Shown: in pieces, positions 1-5,587 of the stretch
How positions within the stretch are numbered: the stretch's first letter is position 1
How the letters are laid out: each line of letters opens with the position of its first letter
From: Neisseriaceae bacterium
GTDB lineage: Bacteria > Pseudomonadota > Gammaproteobacteria > Burkholderiales > UBA11063
Assembly: GCA_947470205.1 (NCBI GenBank)
Contig: CANISK010000108.1
Coordinates: 1-5,587 of the forward strand
Reading direction: 5' to 3'
DNA: 5,587 bases
The notes under the pieces: model-generated
Database searches by the model: none
What the model was told of the DNA's origin: nothing
Seen by the model: only the letters and a program-made list of their open reading frames with translations
Position numbers and translations under genes: made by a program

Positions 1-834
1 ACTTTTTGATAACACAATATCGGCGGCTTTGATTATATCTCGTGTGGCGTTTTGAAGAAGTTGGTATCTAAATGAAGATTTTGTGTGAGAGGTATATTCC
101 AAAAGCACGGTTTTGAATTTATTGTATACTGTATCTTTAGCGAAAGAAAATAAAAATAAAGCATTTGGGATTTGTTTTGCAACCAGCTTACATGTGTCTA
201 TGAAGATGGTTCCTAGGGAGTTTATTTCAGACATTGTACTACCAACTAGCACAGTAAAAATAACATCACCAGATACATTAATATTTAATTTTTCACGATA
301 ATATTTCGTATCTATATCCATTTCAATATCTAAGGCAAGTGGATTACCCACAAATTTAGCATTAATATTTTCTTTTTTGTATATTTCCTCTTCCATTGTA
401 AAAATACAAAGCATGAGGTCAACAAATTTTTTTATTTTGTAAATTCGTTCGTATTTCCATGCCCAAATTGTTGGACTTATATAGTGGACTATTTTTATAT
501 TATGTTTTTTAAGTTTTTTTTCTACGTGAAAGTTGAAATCTGGCGCATCTACACCAATAAAAATATCTGGATGAAACTCAATGATATCTTTAGTGATTTT
601 TCTGAATAATAAATATATTTTAGGAATTTGGAGCAACACATCCAAGCCATAACCTGCTACAGATAGAGTATCCATACTGTAGAGTGAGTGTAGCCCTTCT
701 TTTTGCATATTAACGCCACCTATTCCGATAAACTGTATGTTATCTGAATAAATTGATTTGAGTGAACGCATGAGGTGAGATGCTAACATGTCTCCTGATG
801 GTTCACCGGCAATAATTGCTATTTTTAAACTCAT
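1..834 (-). CDS. lpxB: Lipid-A-disaccharide synthase LpxB, 3' end outside window
   Basis: LpxB is a GT19 glycosyltransferase of the inner membrane's cytoplasmic face. It joins UDP-2,3-diacylglucosamine to lipid X to give the lipid A disaccharide. My own translation of the minus strand from ATG 832-834 runs 278 codons without a stop and leaves the window; full-length LpxB is about 380-390 residues, so roughly 100 are missing. Visible landmarks are AGEPSGD (residues 9-15), GVDAPDFN (94-101, with Asp96 matching catalytic E. coli Asp98), HYISPTIWAW (117-126), FVGNPL (161-166) and VLVGSTMSEI (195-204). An in-frame TAA lies one codon upstream, so this ATG is the first possible start; its ribosome site is weak (AGGA about 16 bases away). 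In place of the usual PGSR it has VGST, so Thr200 sits where E. coli has Arg201; other substitutions are Lys127 for Arg, Asn164 for His and Leu168 for Asp. The frame is intact, so it is called functional but divergent. It follows lpxA by 56 bases. Confidence 0.93.
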   Translation of the reverse strand, partial: MSLKIAIIAGEPSGDMLASHLMRSLKSIYSDNIQFIGIGGVNMQKEGLHSLYSMDTLSVAGYGLDVLLQIPKIYLLFRKITKDIIEFHPDIFIGVDAPDFNFHVEKKLKKHNIKIVHYISPTIWAWKYERIYKIKKFVDLMLCIFTMEEEIYKKENINAKFVGNPLALDIEMDIDTKYYREKLNINVSGDVIFTVLVGSTMSEINSLGTIFIDTCKLVAKQIPNALFLFSFAKDTVYNKFKTVLLEYTSHTKSSFRYQLLQNATRDIIKAADIVLSKS

Positions 835-890
835 ATTTTAAATTTATAAATCCTAAAGACGAAGAGTATACTCAAAGACGAAGGGTATAT
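835..890 (-). repeat. lpxA-lpxB intergenic gap with 19-base tandem duplication
   Basis: Two adjacent copies of a 19-base unit fill most of this 56-base gap. On the plus strand copy 1 (855-873) begins AAAGACGAAGAGTATA and copy 2 (874-892) begins AAAGACGAAGGGTATA; the first 16 bases differ at one position, and copy 2 runs into the lpxA stop codon. Copy 1 ends in the 10-bp palindrome GAGTATACTC (864-873). The TATACTC/GAGTATA core is also found in the inverted repeat upstream of fabZ. The remainder of the gap is A/T-rich and carries only a poor ribosome site for lpxB. The function is unknown; a dispersed intergenic repeat is the simplest reading. Confidence 0.75.
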
Positions 891-1670
891 TTATCTGATT
901 ACGCCACGAGTAGACTCATTAAAAAATTTAACAAAAAGATCTAGCTCTGGCTGATATTTTGCTAAGTCTGTAATGAGATTTTTAGCATCTGCAAAGAATA
1001 AATCATTTCGATACAATATACGATAAGCATTTTTAATGTTATCTATTTGCTGTGTAGTAAAGCCTCTTCTTTTTAAACCTTCCGCGTTTATTCCCTTTGG
1101 TTCTGCACGATAACCAAATGCCATAACATAAGGTGGTACATCTTGTATTACACCAGTTATTGCTGCCATCATGGAATGCTCGCCTATGACACAAAATTGA
1201 TGTACAGCAACAGCTCCACCTAAAATTACCCAGTCTTTGATGGTTACATGCCCTGCCAATGCAACATTATTTGCAATAATAATGTTATTGCCCACCAGAC
1301 AATCATGGGCAATATGAACATATGCCATAATCCAATTATTATTACCGACTGTAGTTACTCCAACACCTTGAACAGTACCAATATTTAAAGTACAACCCTC
1401 TCTAATGGTGTTATTGTCTCCAATAACAAGACGGGTTGGTTCGTTATTGTACTTTTTATCTTGTGGTGCCTCACCTAAAGATGCAAATTGATAAATTGTA
1501 TTATTTTGTCCAATTGTTGTGTGTCCACTAATAGATGCATGATGCATTATTTGGGTGTTTTCACCGATTTCTACGTTAGCACCTATAATTGCATATGCAC
1601 CCACAGATACCCCATCATGCAATATTGCATTTTTATCTACAATAGCAGTTGGATGAATATTTTTAGTCAT
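891..1670 (-). CDS. lpxA: UDP-N-acetylglucosamine acyltransferase LpxA
   Basis: LpxA catalyses the first step of lipid A synthesis in the cytoplasm: transfer of an (R)-3-hydroxyacyl chain from ACP to the 3-OH of UDP-GlcNAc. The 259 residues match the family length (E. coli 262). Hexapeptide repeats forming a left-handed beta-helix span about residues 5-185, followed by the helical C-terminal part with GLKRRGF (198-204) and the terminal signature ESTRGVIR. The catalytic base is His122 (HIAHD, equal to E. coli His125); His119, His141, His157, Asp71 and Lys73 also align with E. coli active-site positions at a constant offset of three. The acyl-length position, Gly173 in E. coli, aligns with Ala170 here. 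NWIMAYVHIAHDC followed by KDWVILGG is a betaproteobacterial-looking stretch. The ATG overlaps the fabZ stop as ATGA, and AGGAG lies 6 bases upstream, so translation is probably coupled to fabZ. Confidence 0.97.
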   Translation of the reverse strand: MTKNIHPTAIVDKNAILHDGVSVGAYAIIGANVEIGENTQIMHHASISGHTTIGQNNTIYQFASLGEAPQDKKYNNEPTRLVIGDNNTIREGCTLNIGTVQGVGVTTVGNNNWIMAYVHIAHDCLVGNNIIIANNVALAGHVTIKDWVILGGAVAVHQFCVIGEHSMMAAITGVIQDVPPYVMAFGYRAEPKGINAEGLKRRGFTTQQIDNIKNAYRILYRNDLFFADAKNLITDLAKYQPELDLFVKFFNESTRGVIR

Positions 1671-2125
1671 TTAAAACTCCTTTTTGCAACAGTGATTTCA
1701 GCAACAGCAACTATGTTTTTGTCCACTGTTGCTATTGCTGAATAAATTCCAACTCCACGAATTACTTTTAGCATTGTAACATCTAAAATCATTGCATCAC
1801 CCGGGATAACTTGACGTTTGAATTTGGCTTTATTGATAGCCGCAAAAAAATATAATTCATTGTCTTGTTTCAAACCATGAGAAAGCACCGATAAAACACC
1901 AGCAGCTTGTGCCATAGCTTCAATAATAAGAACTCCAGGCATTACTGGATGATCTTGAAAATGCCCTGCAAAGAAATGCTCATTTATTGTGACATTTTTT
2001 AATACTTGAACATTTTTGCATGGCGTCACATCTAATACTCTGTCAATTAGTAAGAATGGGTACCTATGTGGCATATATTTCATAATATCTGCGATATTAA
2101 TTGGTAGGGATATTTTTTCTTCCAT
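1667..2125 (-). CDS. fabZ: 3-hydroxyacyl-ACP dehydratase FabZ
   Basis: FabZ is a cytoplasmic hot-dog-fold enzyme that dehydrates (R)-3-hydroxyacyl-ACP to trans-2-enoyl-ACP during fatty acid elongation. It draws on the same 3-hydroxyacyl-ACP pool that LpxA and LpxD use, which explains its place among lpx genes. The 152 residues are of normal family length. Near the N-terminus is MPHRYPFLLIDRV (18-30); the catalytic pair is His55 in GHFQDHPVMPG (54-64) and Glu69 in the following helix start IIEAMAQAAG. INKAKFKRQVIPGD (97-110) is also family-typical. The ATG is preceded by only a weak site (AAAGG, 14 bases away), and an in-frame stop lies eight codons upstream, so no longer start is available. 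It follows lpxD after 81 bases containing a perfect inverted repeat, and its TGA overlaps the lpxA ATG. Confidence 0.97.
   Translation of the reverse strand: MEEKISLPINIADIMKYMPHRYPFLLIDRVLDVTPCKNVQVLKNVTINEHFFAGHFQDHPVMPGVLIIEAMAQAAGVLSVLSHGLKQDNELYFFAAINKAKFKRQVIPGDAMILDVTMLKVIRGVGIYSAIATVDKNIVAVAEITVAKRSFK
1677..1681 (-). promoter_or_regulatory. Shine-Dalgarno site of lpxA inside fabZ
   Basis: The transcript reads AAAAAGGAGTTTTAA immediately before the lpxA ATG, giving a full AGGAG at 6 bases. It is the strongest ribosome site in the window and lies within the last codons of fabZ. With the 4-base ATGA overlap it fixes the lpxA start and suggests either re-initiation by ribosomes finishing fabZ or independent entry. 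Confidence 0.8.
1686..1741 (-). other. Two mutually exclusive hairpins in the 3' end of fabZ, just before lpxA
   Basis: Bases 1728-1741 and 1698-1711 are inverted repeats with 13 of 14 matches. In the minus-strand transcript the one mismatch becomes a U-G wobble, so a 14-bp stem with a 16-base loop can form. A second perfect 9-bp inverted repeat (GCAACAGTG at 1686-1694, CACTGTTGC at 1724-1732) shares bases 1728-1732 with the first, so only one stem can form at a time. The second stem ends 4 bases before the lpxA AGGAG. The region encodes alternating Ala, Val and Ile in the last FabZ strands, and repeated GCA/GCT/GTT codons could produce such pairing by chance. A regulatory role is inference only. 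Confidence 0.4.
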
Positions 2126-2151
2126 ATTACTTTGATTAACCTTTATTTATA

Positions 2152-2202
2152 TATACTCGAAGTCATTTGAAATCTGGGCGTTGTTAAATGACTTCGAGTA
2201 TA
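2152..2202. repeat. Perfect 17-bp inverted repeat between lpxD and fabZ
   Basis: The arms TATACTCGAAGTCATTT (2152-2168) and AAATGACTTCGAGTATA (2186-2202) are exact reverse complements separated by 17 bases. The hairpin occupies most of the 81-base gap between the lpxD stop (2207) and the fabZ start (2125). Neither side is followed by a T-run, so it does not look like an intrinsic terminator, and stopping here would cut off fabZ, lpxA and lpxB. The outer GAGTATA/TATACTC is shared with the tandem repeat before lpxB. It could be a REP-like or MITE-like dispersed palindrome, or an RNA-processing or stability element in the operon transcript. Confidence 0.85.
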
Positions 2203-2206
2203 GTTA

Positions 2207-3238
2207 CTAGGAGTTGGTTTTTGGTTTTACCATATTTTCCAGTGTTTTTAGTCGTTTATATATACTATCCAAATTACGTACATGTACCGCATTTTTTGCC
2301 CATTCTTTTAGTGTGGAGAATGGATATACTGAGAAATATAAATCAGGTTTAGTGATTGACTTGGTTACTCCAGTATGTCCGCCAATCACTGTGTTATCTG
2401 CAATTGTAATATGTCCTGTAATGGCACATCCACCACCAAGTTGACAGTATTTACCTATAGTAGTACTCCCTGCAATTCCGACACATGCCGCAATTCCAGT
2501 ATGTGCCCCAATTTTAACATTATGTGCAATTTGAACTAAGTTATCAATCACCACTCCGTCTTCAATAATGGTCGGGGTGAATGTGCCACAGTCTATTGTA
2601 GTATTTGCACCAATATTTACGTTGTTACCAATAACAACGCCACCAATTTGAGGTATATCACTCCATTCTTTTTTATTGTCTCGTGCGTTACCAAAGCCAT
2701 CTGACCCTATAACAACACCACTATGTAAAATACAATTATCCCCAATTTTAACATTATCGTATATGGTCACGTTAGGGTAAATTATCACATTTTCACCAAT
2801 TGTTACATTGTCTCCGATTATCACATGAGAATATATTTGACAATTGTTTTTAATAGTAACATTCTCCCCAATTACCACATAATGAGAAATATGAGGGCTA
2901 TCCGCAATTGTTGATGAATCTGAAATAACTGCGGTTTTACTTATTCCAACTGGTAATTTTTTTCTCACATGAAATAACTGACTAATTTGACTGAAATACC
3001 AATATGGGTTATCGGTGATAATTTTTGGGATATCAATATTTTCGCTGTTTTCTACTGATACTATTATCGCACTAGCATTTGTGTTTTCTAATTGTTTTTT
3101 ATATTTTGCATCCACCAAAAAGGTTATTTCATTAGATTTTACCATTTCAATAGGTGCAATATCGGATATCAATATATCCTCACCGACTAATTCACCGCCA
3201 AAACGTTTAACTAAATCTGATAAATAAATTTTATTCAT
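2207..3238 (-). CDS. lpxD: UDP-3-O-(3-hydroxyacyl)glucosamine N-acyltransferase LpxD
   Basis: LpxD performs the third lipid A step in the cytoplasm, adding an (R)-3-hydroxyacyl chain from ACP to the 2-amino group of UDP-3-O-acylglucosamine. The 343 residues match E. coli (341). An N-terminal uridine-binding domain (about 1-100, with ITFLVDAKY at 38-46) precedes hexapeptide repeats (about 102-290) and a C-terminal helix (about 305-335) for ACP docking. GSDGFGNA (178-185), QIAHNVKIG (236-244) and GIAGSTTIG (254-262) are diagnostic. Catalytic His239 and conserved His276 fall at the same numbers as in E. coli. The E. coli chain-length residues Met290 and Met292 align with Gly290 and Thr292 here (GHTGVTKSI). 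The stop is TAG. The start lies 7 bases after skp, with its ribosome site inside the last skp codons. Confidence 0.97.
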   Translation of the reverse strand: MNKIYLSDLVKRFGGELVGEDILISDIAPIEMVKSNEITFLVDAKYKKQLENTNASAIIVSVENSENIDIPKIITDNPYWYFSQISQLFHVRKKLPVGISKTAVISDSSTIADSPHISHYVVIGENVTIKNNCQIYSHVIIGDNVTIGENVIIYPNVTIYDNVKIGDNCILHSGVVIGSDGFGNARDNKKEWSDIPQIGGVVIGNNVNIGANTTIDCGTFTPTIIEDGVVIDNLVQIAHNVKIGAHTGIAACVGIAGSTTIGKYCQLGGGCAITGHITIADNTVIGGHTGVTKSITKPDLYFSVYPFSTLKEWAKNAVHVRNLDSIYKRLKTLENMVKPKTNS

Positions 3239-3245
3239 TGTTTAT

Positions 3246-3872
3246 TTAACCTCTTTTGGATGTTGCCGCTGTGGTTATAGGTTGCAATGTTTGAGTATCA
3301 ATTGATTTTTTGATTGCATCATTCAACTCTTTTACCAAAGAATTGCTATCTATAGTTTCCATTTTACTAATAACTTGGTCAGTTAGATCATACTTAGCTT
3401 TTGCGTATACTAATTGATTTGAGGTTAATACCAAGTCATACTGACCAATATCACTAATGTTTTTTAAAATTCCATTAACACGTGTGAGTAAAATAGCCGA
3501 TGCGTAGTCTTGGGATCTTTGTGTTAATTGTTGATATGCGGATACTTTTTGCTGGAATAACATCTGGTTTGGTTGAAAATCTTTCAAAAGTACAGATAAT
3601 TTATTTTTGTCCGTTGTGGATAATTTATCCGGGCTATCAACCTTTTTTTCTATATCTTGGATTTGATTTTTTTGTTGGACTAGTTTATCATTCATGATTT
3701 TTAAATTTTTTTGCTCTGGGTCAAATTGAATTTTTAGCGCATCTTGTAATGCTTTTGCTTGTTTGGTTGTGGTGAATATTTTGGCAACATCGACATAGCC
3801 AAATTTAAATTCGTTGGCAAATGTAAAACCATACATGAATAATAATGCAGTTAAAAATAATATTTTTTTCAT
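3246..3872 (-). CDS. skp: Periplasmic chaperone Skp (OmpH family) with extended C-terminus
   Basis: Skp is a trimeric periplasmic holdase that carries unfolded outer-membrane proteins from the Sec translocon to the BAM complex. Residues 1-19 form a signal peptide (two Lys, hydrophobic core, TFA before a likely cleavage after Ala19). FGYVDVAKIF (24-33) is the first strand of the OmpH domain. Charged, Gln/Lys-rich helices typical of the coiled-coil tentacles cover about 37-140, and YDLVLTSNQLVYAKAKYDLT (145-164) is the closing strand-rich segment. The family core ends near residue 171, but this protein continues for about 37 residues, giving 208 against 161 for the E. coli precursor. The tail is hydrophilic and ends in TSKRG. 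AGGAA (3883-3887) is about 10 bases before the ATG. It lies 24 bases after bamA, its functional partner. The identification is firm from fold pattern and context, though Skp sequences diverge quickly. Confidence 0.92.
   Translation of the reverse strand: MKKILFLTALLFMYGFTFANEFKFGYVDVAKIFTTTKQAKALQDALKIQFDPEQKNLKIMNDKLVQQKNQIQDIEKKVDSPDKLSTTDKNKLSVLLKDFQPNQMLFQQKVSAYQQLTQRSQDYASAILLTRVNGILKNISDIGQYDLVLTSNQLVYAKAKYDLTDQVISKMETIDSNSLVKELNDAIKKSIDTQTLQPITTAATSKRG
3250..3254 (-). promoter_or_regulatory. Shine-Dalgarno site of lpxD in the skp tail
   Basis: The transcript reads AAAAGAGGTTAAATAAACA before the lpxD ATG. AGAGG lies 11 bases upstream, within the final Arg-Gly codons of skp. This placement, with a 7-base gap, supports the chosen lpxD start and co-transcription with skp. 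Confidence 0.6.
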
Positions 3873-3882
3873 AATAAAAAGT

Positions 3883-3887
3883 TTCCT
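3883..3887 (-). promoter_or_regulatory. Shine-Dalgarno site of skp
   Basis: TTAGGAAACTTTTTATT precedes the skp ATG, placing AGGAA 10 bases upstream in the 24-base bamA-skp gap. This gap leaves little room for a promoter, so skp is probably read from the bamA transcript. Confidence 0.6.
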
Positions 3888-3896
3888 AAAAAATCA

Positions 3897-5587
3897 TTAA
3901 AATGAAGTACCTAACATAAATTGAAATGGCTGTGTAATGTCATTGGGTTGGCTAAACAACGGAAAACCATACGAGAACTTCATAGGCCCCAATGGTGAAA
4001 ACCACGTCATACTAAGTCCATAACTTGCGCGATATTCTTGAGATGGAGTGACTAAAAAGTTATCCCCACCCCATAATGTACCCATATCAAAAAATACACT
4101 AAGCCTCACTGTATGGTTATCTTTAAAGCCTGGCATGGGGAATAAAATATCGTTAGTAAATGTAATTTCACGAGTACCGCCAAGAGATGAACCATCTGTA
4201 TCTTTAGGGCCCATGGTATTCATATAATATCCTCTTACAGAGTTAATACCCCCCATGTAATAATTTTGATAAAATGGTACCTGACCATCCCCATATGAGT
4301 TAATAAAACCCAACATTCCGCCAGTTTTCCATGCAAGGTCTTCACTCAATGGAAAATACCAGGAGTTACTTGAGGTAAATCTATAGTATTGTGGGCCTAT
4401 TTCCGGTACTGTTGCATCAAATGTTTGGCTAAATATTGCACCGGTAGTTGGCCATAGAAAACTATCTGTAGTGTTTCTTACCCAACCAATAGAACCTGGT
4501 AAATCCACCACCGCGGACCCATATTGCTCATTGAATTGGGCAAATCTTGACGGCACATCGTTACCAATCAGGCTGATTTGGACCTGTTCTGCACCAACCC
4601 CAAAATTAATTTTATCTAATTCAGACACTGGAACCGAAGTTCTAGTTTTAAAACTCAATGTTTGCGTGGAATATGGACTACCTGAAGTCAAATTATATGG
4701 CATGTATTTATTAAATGATACATCATAGCCAAGACTGGTGCCATTTGATCTGAAGTATGGGTCATTAAATGACACCCCCACTCCTTGACTAATCGAACTA
4801 GTGGATGCATTCACTGCCAAAGATTTACCAGAACCAAATAAATTAGACTGAGATATGCCGGCACTTAATAATACACCCTGCCCTTGGGCATATCCCACAC
4901 TTCCTTGAATAGTGCCAGTATTTTTTTCTTTTACTTTTACGTTTACGTCAATGTGATTATTAGATCCCGGTACCGCTTCGGTGTTTATTTCAGTGTTATC
5001 AAAAAAACCCAGTAAATTTATTCTATCTTTTGAGCGTTTTATTTTGGCAGTGTTGTATAGCCCACCTTCACTTTGTCTGATTTCACGACGAATGACCACA
5101 TCTTTTGTTTTGTCATTCCCTGTAATGTTAATATTTCTCACATACACCTTTGCCCCTAAATCTATAAACAATATGTATGATACTTGATTATTTATATCAT
5201 CTATAGTGGGAATTGGGTTTATGTTAACAAATGCATACCCATATTCTCCAATTTTAGTTTTTAATTTTTCTATGTTCTGATTTAGTTTTTGTTGATTTAA
5301 TATTTCGTCTGGTTTTAATGTGACTAAGCTTTCCAATTCGGCTTTTGGCACATTTTTAATATCTCCACCCAATGTAATAGATTTTAATTTGTATTGGGAA
5401 TTTTCTGATAAATTTATCATTATATACACAGATTTTTTATCTGGAGATAGTTGGACTTGAATGGATGATATTTTAAAATTTATATATCCATGATCCAAAT
5501 AATAAGCTTTTATGTTATCTATATCCCCTAGTAGTTTATCATTTGAGTATTGATTATCTTTATACCAAAAGCTTAACCAGTTACCAG
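3897..5587 (-). CDS. bamA: Outer-membrane protein assembly factor BamA, 5' end outside window
   Basis: BamA (Omp85) is the core of the BAM machine that folds and inserts beta-barrel proteins into the outer membrane. The frame is open from the window edge to TAA 3897-3899, giving 562 residues; E. coli BamA has 810, so roughly 200-250 N-terminal residues (signal peptide, POTRA1-2, part of POTRA3) are missing. By alignment from memory, the rest of POTRA3 is in-window residues 1-62 (YYLDHGYINF), POTRA4 about 63-144 (GEYGYAFVN), POTRA5 about 145-223 (GNDKTKDVVIRREIRQSEG, DRINLLGFF), then the 16-strand barrel. The loop-6 lid motif VRGY is at 4227-4238. Loop 6 is much shorter than in E. coli and resembles betaproteobacterial forms. 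SPLGPMKFSY and the terminal Phe are the usual barrel end and targeting signal. TTG 5496-5498 is an internal Leu codon (YYLDHGY), not the start. Position before skp and lpx genes is canonical. Confidence 0.97.
   Translation of the reverse strand, partial: GNWLSFWYKDNQYSNDKLLGDIDNIKAYYLDHGYINFKISSIQVQLSPDKKSVYIMINLSENSQYKLKSITLGGDIKNVPKAELESLVTLKPDEILNQQKLNQNIEKLKTKIGEYGYAFVNINPIPTIDDINNQVSYILFIDLGAKVYVRNINITGNDKTKDVVIRREIRQSEGGLYNTAKIKRSKDRINLLGFFDNTEINTEAVPGSNNHIDVNVKVKEKNTGTIQGSVGYAQGQGVLLSAGISQSNLFGSGKSLAVNASTSSISQGVGVSFNDPYFRSNGTSLGYDVSFNKYMPYNLTSGSPYSTQTLSFKTRTSVPVSELDKINFGVGAEQVQISLIGNDVPSRFAQFNEQYGSAVVDLPGSIGWVRNTTDSFLWPTTGAIFSQTFDATVPEIGPQYYRFTSSNSWYFPLSEDLAWKTGGMLGFINSYGDGQVPFYQNYYMGGINSVRGYYMNTMGPKDTDGSSLGGTREITFTNDILFPMPGFKDNHTVRLSVFFDMGTLWGGDNFLVTPSQEYRASYGLSMTWFSPLGPMKFSYGFPLFSQPNDITQPFQFMLGTSF

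Noticed and set aside
113..301. Plus-strand reading frames opposite lpxB, lpxA/fabZ, lpxD, skp and bamA
   Set aside because: All are short, lie antisense to recognised genes, lack ribosome sites and family motifs, and are expected by chance.
1..834. lpxB as a pseudogene because of its altered motifs
   Set aside because: There is no stop or frameshift in 278 codons, and Asp96, AGEPSGD and SPTIWAW are retained, so divergence without inactivation is the better reading.
855..892. CRISPR repeats
   Set aside because: Two abutting 19-base copies with no spacers do not make an array, and no cas gene is present.
1381..1400. Loss of LpxA active-site His99 (E. coli numbering), Asn96 here
   Set aside because: Asn at this position (TLNIGT) is a common LpxA variant by memory; the catalytic His122 and other site residues are intact.
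2152..2202. Intrinsic transcription terminator
   Set aside because: The stem is strong, but neither strand has a following T-run, the 17-base loop is large, and termination would silence fabZ, lpxA and lpxB.
2126..2206. Internal promoter for fabZ-lpxA-lpxB
   Set aside because: TATATATAAAT on the minus strand resembles a -10 box, but no credible -35 lies at the right distance, and such strings are frequent by chance in AT-rich DNA.
5496..5498. TTG as a start codon for a shorter barrel protein
   Set aside because: The frame stays open to the window edge, and the 29 upstream codons translate to typical POTRA3 sequence (KDNQYSNDKLLGDIDNIKAYY), so this is Leu inside bamA.

Overview
The window is a stretch of conserved envelope-biogenesis genes from a Gram-negative bacterium. 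Everything is on the minus strand. Read 5' to 3' along the transcript, the order is bamA (5' end outside the window), skp/ompH, lpxD, fabZ, lpxA, lpxB (3' end outside the window). This is the order found in many beta- and gammaproteobacteria. No plus-strand gene is convincing, and I see no RNA gene, insertion sequence, CRISPR array or phage gene.

Two proteins point to a betaproteobacterium. LpxA has the stretch NWIMAYVHIAHDC followed by KDWVILGG. BamA has a short loop 6 (VRGY...GPKD...GGTRE), then LFPMPG and a C-terminal SPLGPMKFSY...QFMLGTSF; by memory these resemble Neisseria and Burkholderiales proteins more than E. coli. The DNA is clearly AT-rich (about one third G+C by eye), with A/T-ending codons and many Lys, Asn and Ile residues. 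That is unusual for the class and fits a host-associated or genome-streamlined lineage. The species cannot be named from this window.

Layout: 3897-5587 is bamA from inside POTRA3 to the terminal Phe. 3246-3872 is a signal-peptide-bearing Skp chaperone with a long C-terminal tail. 2207-3238 is lpxD, 1667-2125 is fabZ, 891-1670 is lpxA (ATGA overlap with fabZ), and 1-834 is the first 278 codons of lpxB. Gaps are short (24, 7, 81, -4 and 56 bases). The two longest gaps, lpxD-fabZ and lpxA-lpxB, both hold small repeats that share the core GAGTATA/TATACTC: a perfect 17-bp inverted repeat and a 19-base tandem duplication.

The genes work together to build the outer membrane. FabZ supports production of acyl-ACP and sets the branch point with LpxA. 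LpxA, LpxD and LpxB carry out three acylation or condensation steps of lipid A synthesis. Skp and BamA deliver and insert outer-membrane proteins. Nothing here looks like an undescribed system. The points worth a second look are the GAGTATA repeats, a Thr in LpxB where E. coli has Arg201, the altered acyl-chain 'ruler' positions in LpxA and LpxD, two mutually exclusive RNA hairpins just before lpxA, and the Skp tail.
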